Source: UBA6623 sp965238125
GTDB lineage: Bacteria > Acidobacteriota > Terriglobia > Bryobacterales > UBA6623
DNA length: 64,000 nucleotides
NCBI GenBank assembly: GCA_965238125.1
Contig: OZ250179.1
Span: 1,364,001-1,428,000, forward strand
Direction: 5' to 3'
How positions within the stretch are numbered: position 1 is the stretch's first letter; each line of letters begins with the position of its first letter. Positions 9,210 to 17,698 of the stretch are shown one piece after another. Below the pieces are notes generated by a model. That model saw only the letters and a program-made list of their open reading frames with translations. It did not search any database and was not told the DNA's origin. The translations under genes were made by a program, and so were the position numbers.

Positions 9210-9899
9210 ATGAAACTCGGACTTGTTACCTATAACATCGGACGCAACTGGGATATCGAAACCATCATCGACAAGCTGGAGGCCGCCCGTTTGAGGCCGT
9301 CGAGCTGCGAACGACCCACCAGCACGGCGTCGAACCGACGCTTTCTCCCGCCGAACGCGCCCGTGTGCGGCAGCGCTTCGAGAAGAGCAAAGTCCGCTTG
9401 CTTAGCTTGGGGACGGCTTGTGAATTTCACTCCGCCGACGCCTCGGTCCGTCGCGAAAACATCGCGGAGTGCCGCCGATTCGTTGAGTTGGCGCACGACC
9501 TGGGCTGTTGGGGGGTGAAGGTGCGGCCCAACGGTTTTCCCCAAGACGTCCCGCAACGGGTAACGCTGCAGCGCATCGCTGAGTCATTGAGGGAATGCGG
9601 CCAAATCGGAGAGGGTTACGGAGTCGAGATCTGGGTCGAGGTTCACGGCCGCAGAACTCGACAGCTCCCGCACATGCACACGATGATGGACCTTTGCCGC
9701 CATCCGTCGGTCGGAGTTTGCTGGAATTCGAATCCCACCGATGTTGTGGATGGTTCGGTCAAGGCGGGCTTTGACCTCTTGCGTGGGTTCATCAAGAACG
9801 TCCACATCACCGAGTTGGTCAGCGGCTACCCTTACCGTGAATTGTTCGGTTTGCTCGAGAAATCCGGGTACGACCGCTATGGCCGACTTCCGAAGTCGC
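9210..9899 (+). pseudogene. Sugar phosphate isomerase/epimerase-like TIM barrel, frameshifted and 3'-truncated
   Basis: The frame opens MKLGLVTYNIGRNWDIETII. A one-base frameshift near 9288 moves the reading to FEAVELRTTHQHGVEP, and then to SLGTACEFHSAD and VEIWVEVHGRRTRQLPHM. Together they make a xylose isomerase-like TIM barrel (AP endonuclease 2 family) of about 230 residues. The last strand is missing: after LFGLLEKSGYDRY the sequence becomes unrelated. The 3' neighbour is the stop codon of a gene on the other strand, so this is the left junction of the accessory island. Confidence 0.82.
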
Positions 9900-10992
9900 C
9901 TATGAGAGCCCCAGAATGGTCGTCACGGACTCGCCGCCGATGCGCGTGGATCCGTCGACCCCTTGGAAACGAGGCAAGCGGAGCAGGGCGTTTGGAATTT
10001 GGGTTGCGCCAGTGGAGGGATTGACGTACAAGCACGCTTGAGTGCCTTGCAGGGAGTATGAGTTGGTGTCTGTCAAGAAGATAACTCCGGTAGGTCTTGC
10101 GCTCCGTGGGTGTTTTTTCCGATTCCAGATGCCGTCTTGGCCGAACAGAGTTTCGTTTCCGTCAAGTTCGGGATCGAATCCGATTCGGTTGTGAACATTG
10201 ACCGCCAGGAACAGCGGATCGTCGACTGGTCCGTATTTTCGGGATCTCGTGCTTATTTCCTTTCGGGTCTGCGGCACGGAGCTGTCATGCATCGCGGCTC
10301 GTCCCCAGGGGATCACTCTGTTTTCCCTAGGGCTTCGCTTGTCCGGACTGACCGGCCATAGAGCAACAGTCAGTTCCCAGTCGCGAATCCGGATTACCTC
10401 CATAGGTTGCGCCCTCTTCGTCGATCAGGCGTGTCACATCATCGGGATCGTGTTTGTCGAGCAGTTCCTGGAATGGACGTAGCAGCTGCCTGCTTGGTAA
10501 GAATCGATCCAGTGTTCCTCGGGCTTCCAAGATCCAAAGAAAAAAGTTCGTCGACTTGAGTTGAGCGAGCTTGCGCTGGGCATCTTGCTCGAATGGAGAC
10601 AACGCAAACGGATCGTTGTCTGGGGCGACGACAGTCGCTTCGACTAAAATTCTGGAGTCGCCTGATGTTGCGGCGAAATCCGGGTGTTTATCTGTACCGT
10701 GCAAATCCGGGTGGGTGCTCACAGAGAATCCCAAGCGCAAGAGGATCTGGTGCACGAGCAGTTCGAACCATGCGGAGTAGTGTTGACGGTAGATCGAACT
10801 GCGAAAGCTTGATCTGAAGCGTTTGAGGTCGGCCTCCGCGGCGTCCTTGGAGTAGTCTTCATACCACCGCTCGCACAGCTCTCGCGCCACGACCGCTCGC
10901 TCGATGGCGGAGCGATTGAGGAACGAGAAGTGGGATTCGTTCACCTCGGCCAATCCCGTGAAGGTTCGCTCCATGTCATCGAAGAGGCGCAT
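9900..10992 (-). pseudogene. Protein with PD-(D/E)XK-like motif, frameshifted, unknown function
   Basis: The gene starts at ATG 10992 (MRLFDDMERTFTGLAEVNE) and reads to about 10395. There a one-base shift is needed to continue as IRIRDWELTVALWPVSP and end at 9900, about 363 residues in all. The N-terminal half has FELLVHQILLRLGF, then HPDFAATSGDSRILVEATV, which fits the Asp and Glu of a PD-(D/E)XK nuclease but with Thr where Lys is usual. The C-terminal half (PLFLAVNVHN, ETLFGQDGIW) is unrecognised. It is divergent from the nuclease-nitrilase gene at 11253. I do not recognise a named family. Confidence 0.6.
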
Positions 10993-11120
10993 TGACTTCT
11001 CGTGATTCGAATCCGCGACACGGACAGACGCTGAGAGTTGGCGCGATGGCGAACGGGATCGTGGCAGCTAGGCTCAATCCGATACGAGGCCCGCGCTACG
11101 CAGCCAGTAAAGCATAGCCG

Positions 11121-11270
11121 TGGCAGCAACCACCGTCAAGAAACCGTCAGAAAACTCGCCCATCAAGTGAGCCAGACCGTTGGCGTTGCGAGCGAAAGCA
11201 GACGCCCTAAAACCGCGTAACATCAACGAGAGAAAGGAGTTGGGAGAAAACCATGGAAGACGCCCTCTTG
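11121..11270 (+). repeat. 150-bp direct repeat, left copy
   Basis: The sequence from TGGCAGCAACCACCGTCAAG to GAAGACGCCCTCTTG is repeated at 15971-16120 with nine mismatches counted by eye and no gap. It overlaps the first six codons of the downstream gene. The right copy abuts a tRNA-Pro 3' half, so the repeat probably is the terminal segment of an integrative element. Confidence 0.9.
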
Positions 11271-13423
11271 CCTCCGGAGTACACGATCGCGCTGGCCCAT
11301 CAGGTCGCTACAGGCGAGTGCCTGCGCCCGGACCGATACTCCGGAGGCGCGGAGTCCAATGGCTTTCTCCGGCTCCGCGGCTTCGACGTCGTCGAGTGCA
11401 ACTGCGGCGGTAGCGTTCACGATGGCCGCATCACGTCCGTGTCCGGCCCATCGGAGTGGAAGAGGCATATGATCGCATCGACGCGACACTCCGAGCGGTG
11501 TCCCGAATGCAAGATACGGATTGGCGAACTTCTGGAGCGCATCTACGGGACCTGCGTGCCCAACCACAGATTTGGATGGCAAACCGGCCTAGCCCCTTAC
11601 GCAGGAACCTCGATAGGCTCCGCTCTACGGGACGTGGCCACGGATCTGGAGACGCATCGAGGATTCGGCATCGGCGACTTCGTACGACGCGACGTGCTGG
11701 CAGGCTGCGATTTCTGGGTCCCCGACCCCGGATTCATCGTCGAGTTCGATGAGAGCCAGCACTTTACGAGCCCGCGGAAGCTCGCGCTCTCCGTGTACGC
11801 AGACGTCCACCCTCTGGGGTTCTCCGCGAAGCGCTGGATGGAGCTATGCGAAGATCACGATGCAACGGACAACGCCCCCCCGTACCGCGACAACGTGCCT
11901 GGTACGACACGCTGCGGGACCTCGTCCCGTCAATCAAGGGCTTGCAGCCGACGGTGAGGCTCTATGTCCGCGATTGGGCCTGGTGCTCGCTCGATTGGGA
12001 CAGCAGGGAGGACCGGGAACGCTTCTCGGACCTGGTACATGAGGAGCGTTCTCCGTCCAGTCGAACGACGGTGGAAATCCGCTCCCCCGCTGTTCGACCG
12101 GAATCAATCCTGCACGTGGCGATGGTGTTTCCTCAGGTCAAACAAAGGTCCTCGGACGGTGTTCCGCCCACCGGTGCGGAGGCCCAACAGCCGGACGTGC
12201 CGGCTGCCGCTTCATTCGCCGGCGAGGCCATCGACTTCGTGCTCTTTCCCGAAGGTTACATATGCGCGTCCGACGCGAAACGCACCAAGTCGATGAAGAA
12301 GCTCGCTTCGGATCTGGGCGCTCCGCTGCTGGTGGGCGCGATCGACAGAAGTGTCGACTCGACTAGCCGCGCCTGGCAGGTTCTTCTTCGTTTCGATCCC
12401 GATGGCTCCCACTCCCGGGTATATGCCAAACACTCCACCGCGAACGCAGTCGCCTTCGAGCGGCCGGGTTGGGAGCCTAGTTCCGTGCTCCCAACCTTTG
12501 AATTGGGCGGCGTAAGCGCCGGGGCAACGATTTGTCACGATCACTATCTGGGGTTACTTCCCCGCTTTCTCGCGAGGTGCGGCGCGCGCCTTTGGGTCAA
12601 TCCAAGCTTTGACAATGTGACCGATATCAAATGGTCATCAGTTCTACGGCTGCGAGCGGTGGAAAACCGCTTCTTCGCTCTCTGCACGCTCCATTGCGAC
12701 GTGAACAGGCGGAGAACCCACCCCTTTGCGTTTTCTCCCGACGGCACTGAACTCTCGGCCAGACAAGCGGGTTCCGAGGTCGTACGGCCTCTGTCCGAAT
12801 GCAGCGAGGCCGGTAACATCTACGTGAGCGACCTCGATATGGCCGCGGTTAGCAAGCCGCTCGACTGGTCGCAGCTCCCGCCCGCCAAGAAACCGAAGAG
12901 CGCCCGGAATGGGCAGCCCCTAAAACCCATCCGTGTCGCATTGAGAGGCGGACAGCCGACCGTCCTCGGATGCTCAGGCCGGAAAACCATCGATTCCGGC
13001 TTCCGTGTTGAGTCCGTCCACGGTCCGGTTTACGTGGGGGTGGTACCGAGAGAGCGGATTCTGGATGCGGCCGCATGCTTTCGCGTGCTCGATCACGCCA
13101 GGCAGATGAACTGTGCCCCGATCATCTGGAATCACTGGGAGCGGCTTCCAGCCGATTCGGCGCGCCTGGCAACGCTCATGATGGGGAGGGCGATCGAGTG
13201 CTGCGCACCAATCGTGATTTCGGATAGAGACGGGATACATGAACTGGTAGAGCTATCAAACAGAATCAAGATTCCTGCTCGAAGAGCCATGGAATCGTCC
13301 GGAGACGCGATAGTCGATATTGGATACGCGTGGGGACTGGACAATGCGTTCAAGATGGTCACCAAACATCTTCCCGCAGACATGGCGGGAATCGCATTGG
13401 ATCGCTATCGGAGTCTTGCCTAA
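11253..13423 (+). pseudogene. PD-(D/E)XK nuclease-nitrilase fusion protein, one frameshift
   Basis: The reading runs from ATG 11253 to about 11890, where a one-base shift joins YRD to QRAWYDTLRDLV, and ends at 13423, about 723 residues. Cys pairs at 49/51 and 83/86 (CNCGG, CPEC) suggest a zinc ribbon. Residues 150-172 (GCDFWVPDPGFIVEFDESQH) match the Asp and Glu-x-Asp-Glu core of Vsr/DUF559-like nucleases. From about 290 there is a carbon-nitrogen hydrolase fold with the full Glu-Lys-Cys triad: FPEG (E334), VYAKHS (K393), TICHD (C428), followed by RLRAVENRFFAL. All catalytic residues are kept, so loss is recent or the shift is an assembly error. The true start may be downstream, as the first codons lie in the repeat. 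Confidence 0.75.
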
Positions 13424-13744
13424 ATGGCTGATCTCAAATATGCTACACCGTGGCCGTTTCCGGAGAATTGATGCACAATCTCGAGGAATCGAGCAACGCA
13501 TTGGCACAGCTCATACATGGAACAGCACCGATGGTTCCGGGTTACGGTCTTAGTCGGAACTCTTAGGATAAGCGGTGTAACTTTCGAGCCTGTTGCCGAA
13601 CTCAGCAGGGTGGAGCCCGAAACTGGGCTCATTATGATGGGTCAAAAGGACTTCGTTCCCAAGCTTTTTCACAGCTTGTCTTTAGCGAGACTGGTTCCGG
13701 CGGGACACCTGGTACGTCGGTTGGAGCACTGCTGTCCAAATTAG
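13424..13744 (+). pseudogene. Small degenerate gene after the nuclease-nitrilase
   Basis: ATG 13424 follows the previous stop codon directly and reads MADLKYATPWPFPEN, then TGA at 13469. Protein-like sequence continues in a second frame (HNLEESSNALAQLIHG) and then in the first again (RVTVLVGTLRISGVTFEP, up to GLIMMGQKDF). The pieces add up to about 90 residues with two frame changes. The tight junction suggests it was translated together with the upstream gene. No family recognised. Confidence 0.4.
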
Positions 13745-13856
13745 CTGGGCGGAGCAGAGACGGCTGCTGAAAACACGCGAGAAAGCCTCGCCAAAGGGCT
13801 GCTCTGGGGACCAGGTTGCCGCTTTGGACAAGATAGAAATCATGCTGCTGTCCCAA

Positions 13857-14712
13857 TTAGGCCTCCATTCCCGTCAGTAATAATTGCCGCGGCGGCTCGG
13901 GTTCGCTGCCCGGCGGCGGGTGGAACGGTTCGTCCAGCCAGGCGAACAATTCGCGGTGCACAAACAACTGCTGCCGCAACAAAGCGACCAGATTGGACAA
14001 GCTCCAGCCCCAGCGCGCCCGCAGCTTGAGGTAACGCAGCAGCAAAATCGCGATCAGCGCCGTCCAGATCTGGATCTTCAGCGCGTTCGCCGAGGTGCCC
14101 ACGAAGGTCTTCACTCGCAGGTTCTGCTTGAGGGCCTTGAAAAACAGCTCGATCTGCCAGCGGTCTTGATAAATGGCGGCGATCGTCGCAGCCGCCAGCT
14201 CCAGGTGATTGGTCAAAAACACCAGCGTACGCTGCTGCTCGGCGTCGTAATATTCGATGCGGCGGAACACCACCTCGGAGCCGCTGGCGGCCAGCGAGGG
14301 AAAGAAGATCACTTCGTCGCGGCGCACGCCTGCGGGGCGGCGCGGCAACGGGCGCTGTTCGAGAACCTCGTAGTCGGCCCCGCGCTTCAATCGCGTGACA
14401 AAGAAAACGCCCCGCTCGCTCAGCTCGGCGAACCAGTCGTAGTCGTTGTAACCGCGGTCGAAGACCACGATCGTGCCGGGGTCGAACAACATCTGGCGGG
14501 CCGGGCCAGGTCGGGCGTCTTGCCGTCGGTGACGACGCAGAAGCTGGGCAAATAGCCGTCGTGGTCGAGCACCAGATGCAGCTTGACGGCGCCTTTGGTG
14601 CGCCGGAACTGGGCCCAATCGAACAGCGAGGCGCACAGGTCGATGACGCTGGCGTCCAGACTCAGCAGCTTGTTTTTGAAACGGAACTTGTGGCCCGGCG
14701 CCGCGCCGCGGC
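13857..14712 (-). mobile_element. IS4-family transposase, 5'-truncated and frameshifted
   Basis: The DDE transposase fragment reads KFRFKNKLLSLDASVIDL and GAVKLHLVLDHDGYLPSF. After a frameshift near 14515 it reads TIVVFDRGYNDYDWFAEL and then the IS4 signature YQDRWQIELFFKALKQN. The N-terminal ~120 residues are missing. At about 14712 the sequence switches to an IS1182-type transposase on the other strand. No intact inverted repeats were found. Not functional. Confidence 0.85.
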
Positions 14713-14736
14713 ATTCGGTCCTAGATCTGAGGGGCG

Positions 14737-15675
14737 TTGCCGGTTGGCGTAGGCTCGGATCCGCCTTGGCTGGCCGCCAGGCCGCCGCATTTCGGTGGTA
14801 TCTGCGCACGTGGGCGTGAAGTGTTTGAGGAGTTCTTGGCCCACGTCTTGCAGCGCTATGTTCAAGCCGGGCTAGTGGAAGGAGACCGATTCTTCGCGGA
14901 CTCCACGTTGCTGGATGCCAATGCGTCAGTGCAATCACTGGAAGTCCAGGAATCCGATCCCCAACCGAGCTTCGGCCCCAGTGAATATATTGACAAGGTT
15001 TTTCAAGAGAATCCGGGTGAAAGCGATTCAGAACCTCTCAGTTGTGTCGAGCAAGAGATAGCGGATCGGAGGAGCCGATGGGAGAAGAGCAAATCCAAGC
15101 GGGGTCGCAAGCCGAGTCAGAAAGCGAGGTTCAACCGCGGGCAAGTCTCTAAAACAGATCCCGATGCGGCCTTGATCCGACGACCCGGGATGAAGGCCAA
15201 ACTGGCCTATAAGCACCATTTCACGGTCGATGGCGCCCATCGCATCATCACGGCGGTGACGGTGACGGCGGCCGATACCGAGGACTCCTCCCAGGTGTCT
15301 CGCCTGCTGGATCGACAACCGCTCACCCCGAAGTTGTTCTGCGCAGACAGCCATTATGGGATGGCGCGAATCTATGAGGAAGCCCGGCGCCGAGGCATCA
15401 CAGCTATCATCCCTCGCCGTTCCTCGCATATGCAGAAGCCCAAAGCCGGACGGATCCCGCTGTCGGAGTTCCTTTATGATGCACAGGCGGACATCTGCCG
15501 CTGTCCTCAGGGAAAGACGCTCAGGCGAACGGCCTATGAGCCCCGTTGGGGCCGCTATCACTATCGGCCCAAGCCGTCCGATTGCAAAAGATGCCCAGTG
15601 CGCCTCACGTGTACCACCGCCCGGGGTTTGAAAAGCTGGGAGAGATACCGCAACATTGCCGAAATCGACACATGA
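14737..15675 (+). mobile_element. IS1182-family transposase remnant
   Basis: The open frame carries IS1182 hallmarks: DSTLLDANAS, KTDPDAALIRRPG, KHHFTVDGAHRIITAVTVT, FCADSHYG, and a Cys-rich CRCPQGKTLRR...CPVRLTC stretch. The N-terminal helix-turn-helix/DUF772 region is missing or out of frame before about 14820, and the C-terminal end after SWERYRN is lost. It is joined head to head with the IS4 remnant. Neither end shows inverted repeats, so this is a relic. Confidence 0.85.
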
Positions 15676-15970
15676 ATGCCGTAACGATCCGTGTAGAGCC
15701 GCGCACTGGTCCAAGCCGGGTTCGCAGTCGGTGCCTTGAGTGCGTGGGGCACGATGTCAGCCGAGATCTAGGGTGCGCAGAGCTTGGAATTCAAACGGTG
15801 CCTATGCGGTACCTGGATCAACCGGCAGCGTGCAGCGTTGCTTCGACCCGCGGAACTCGACCGTGCCCCTGTACCCGGATGATGGGATGTCGGCATAGGT
15901 AGGAACGAGGCTATTGCAGCTCGAAAACTATTACCGCAACAACGTGCTATGCAGACAGTAGAGCATGGCG
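15676..15970. other. Intergenic stretch, no recognised feature
   Basis: This 295-bp gap separates the IS1182 remnant from the right direct repeat. It has only short overlapping frames without family resemblance. No integrase relic was seen, although one would be expected near an att site of this type. Confidence 0.5.
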
Positions 15971-16120
15971 TGGCAGCAACCACCGTCAAGAAACCGTCAA
16001 AAAACTCGCCCATCAAGAGGGCCAATCCGTTGGCGTTGCGAGCGAAAGCAGACGCCCTGAAACCGCGTAACGTCAACGAGAGAAAGAAGTTGGCAGAAAA
16101 CCATGGAAGACGCCCTCTTG
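15971..16120 (+). repeat. 150-bp direct repeat, right copy
   Basis: This is the partner of 11121-11270, 141 of 150 positions identical by eye. Its last four bases (CTTG) are also the start of the tRNA-Pro anticodon stem, so the repeat ends exactly at an att-like junction. Confidence 0.9.
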
Positions 16121-16166
16121 CTTTGGGAGCAGGAAGCCGGGGGTTCGAATCCCTCCGCCCCGACCA
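16117..16166 (+). tRNA. 3' half of tRNA-Pro(UGG), att-site remnant
   Basis: The 50-nt segment has the anticodon arm CTTGC-TTTGGGA-GCAGG (anticodon TGG), the T arm GGGGG-TTCGAAT-CCCTC, acceptor 3' strand CGCCCCG, discriminator A and encoded CCA. The 5' half (expected to start CGGGGCG, with D arm) is absent and replaced by the direct repeat. Elements that integrate in tRNA genes leave such 3'-half copies at their far end. It is not a functional tRNA. Confidence 0.88.
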
Positions 16167-16385
16167 ATGTTTTCATGGACTTACCGATATATGCTGTAGT
16201 CCTCTCGACTTTGTGTCCGTGCTGTGTCCGAAAAAGCTTCGTCGACAAGTGCTCATTCTCGATTTTGCTGGGCGGCGTCTCTGGCCTGCCCCCTGAAAAC
16301 GAGTCCGGATCTTGAGAGAGAATCGAAGGATTCGGTCCGACGGCCACTTCTTGCTACGGGCTGCTAGACTTTGAAAGGTAAAAAC

Positions 16386-16835
16386 GTGGATGCAACGATG
16401 CCCACCAATGCCAATCTCGAGCCGCCGACCTCCACGGAGGACCTCCAACGCACGTATGTTCCCCACCTCAGGCATCAGTTCGAGCGTGCTAAGCCAATCC
16501 TTTTTACGGGCGCAGGTTTCTCAGTCGCTGCTAAGAACCCGTCCGGCGAGACGTTGCCGGCATACGCCGCAATTCAAGAAAAGGTCTGGGACCTTTGTTT
16601 CCCAGGCGACCCGATCGAGGACGGTTCAAACCTTCAGCACCTGTTTGAACACGCCCTGGTGCGCCATCAAAGGGCGCTAGGGAGCTCGCTGACTAATCTC
16701 CTAAGCGTTGATGTTCAAACGCTGCCAGAGTGGTATCGAGAGATATTCAGCTTCCCGTGGTTTCGCTGCTACACACTGAATGTTGACGACCTAGCGACCG
16801 GCGGACAGGGGCTCCGCCATCTCATAAGTCATTGA
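16386..16835 (+). pseudogene. SIR2-like protein, truncated after about 140 residues
   Basis: GTG 16386, eight bases after AAAGG, is a likely start. ILFTGAGFSVAAKNPSG is the SIR2 NAD-binding motif (GAGFS). EIFSFPWFRCYTLNVDDLA matches the second part (TxNxD) of the SIR2_2 domain found in bacterial anti-phage proteins that deplete NAD+. The frame then runs into unrelated sequence and stops at 16835; normal members are much longer with a C-terminal sensor. It is therefore a relic of a probable defence gene. Confidence 0.75.
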
Positions 16836-16837
16836 TT

Positions 16838-16868
16838 CCATTGAATGTTCGCGTGAATCATTCAATGG
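16838..16868. other. Perfect 10-bp inverted repeat
   Basis: CCATTGAATG and CATTCAATGG are separated by 11 bases just after the SIR2 remnant stops. No T-run follows, so a terminator is doubtful. It may mark the end of the segment that truncated the SIR2 gene. Confidence 0.4.
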
Positions 16869-16958
16869 GGCCGCAGCCTTTCGACTGCGGAAATGCGGCG
16901 GAACGCTATCTCAGAACCTCGCTGACGCCAGTCGCTATATGCATGATACGTTGACAAG

Positions 16959-17250
16959 ATGAAATCACAAGGGCAGGCTTGGGTAGAAACGACCTTGCAT
17001 CGCTTGGCAGAGGAGCAACGTTTGCACATTGAGCGTGTGGAATGGAAATCCCAGGACGCACTGAACTGGAAATTGGCGGTTGAGGCGAACGGTGTGCGCG
17101 AGGTTTGCCCTCTCTGGGATCCCAATGTCGAAGACGCTCCGAAAACGCCGGAAGCAAGGGCAAAACTAGAACATCAGTTACGCCGATTCCTTGAACCAGA
17201 AATACCTGTCTACGAGGACGAAGATGCTCGCCGCCGTACCCAACGCCGTA
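16959..17250 (+). pseudogene. Hypothetical protein fragment
   Basis: From ATG 16959 about 90 residues look protein-like (KSQGQAWVETTLHRLAEEQ, then RVEWKSQDALNWKLAVEANG and RAKLEHQLRRFLEPE). After about 17250 the open frame is only a shadow of the opposite strand. There is no ribosome-binding site. No family recognised; its 3' end seems lost. Confidence 0.35.
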
Positions 17251-17375
17251 AAGATCCTCTCGGTTCGTCCCACTTGCAGGGCCGTCTCTTCTCTGTTCAG
17301 GCAGCTGCACTAAGCGGGAGGTGCCTACAGGGGCGCTCCGAAATTGTTAGCACCTTAGCACGGTATTCCCGACGC

Positions 17376-17684
17376 TCAGTCCCCCGCCACCGGCTGGTCG
17401 ACCTTTTTCGAACTCCCGTTTTGACCCGCCGCGGCGGCATGCGCTTGCCCCTTCGTCCCGGCCGGAGGGATCTTCGCCGCTTCCACGCTGTCGGCCTCGG
17501 CGTAGCGGCTGGTCCCGTAGATGTTGAAAGGCTGGTGTTCGTTAACCCGCGCCAACTCTTCAAGGCCCGTCTTGCGGTGCTTGGGAATTAAGCGCGGCGG
17601 TTTGTTGGGAACGGTGTTGTCCTTGTCCCAATCCAAGTAAAGGTTGTCGCCGATCTTCTCCTCGGAAACGCCGGCAAACCGCAT
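17376..17684 (-). pseudogene. C-terminal fragment of an unidentified protein
   Basis: About 100 residues (MRFAGVSEEKIGDNLYLDWD, IPKHRKTGLEELARVNEHQP, YGTSRYAEADSVEAAKIPPA) end with a low-complexity tail at 17376. The upstream part is cut off by the IS1380 copy beginning at 17699; a stop precedes the first Met in frame. The protein could not be named. Confidence 0.4.
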
Positions 17685-17698
17685 GGCCGGCCACTAGA

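Noticed and set aside
11260..11285. Degenerate tRNA-Arg(CCG) anticodon arm at the left direct repeat (TTGCCTCCGGAG)
   Set aside because: The 3' strand does not pair and no T arm follows.
13469..13471. In-frame TGA followed by TGC and a small GGAA-loop hairpin, as a second selenocysteine site
   Set aside because: The better protein-like sequence after the TGA is in another frame, and a further frame change follows. The gene looks degenerate and no selenoprotein family fits.
15997..16347. Minus-strand ORF with VGAEGFEPPASCSQSKRA
   Set aside because: This is the well-known false protein made by translating the reverse of a tRNA T-arm and acceptor region.
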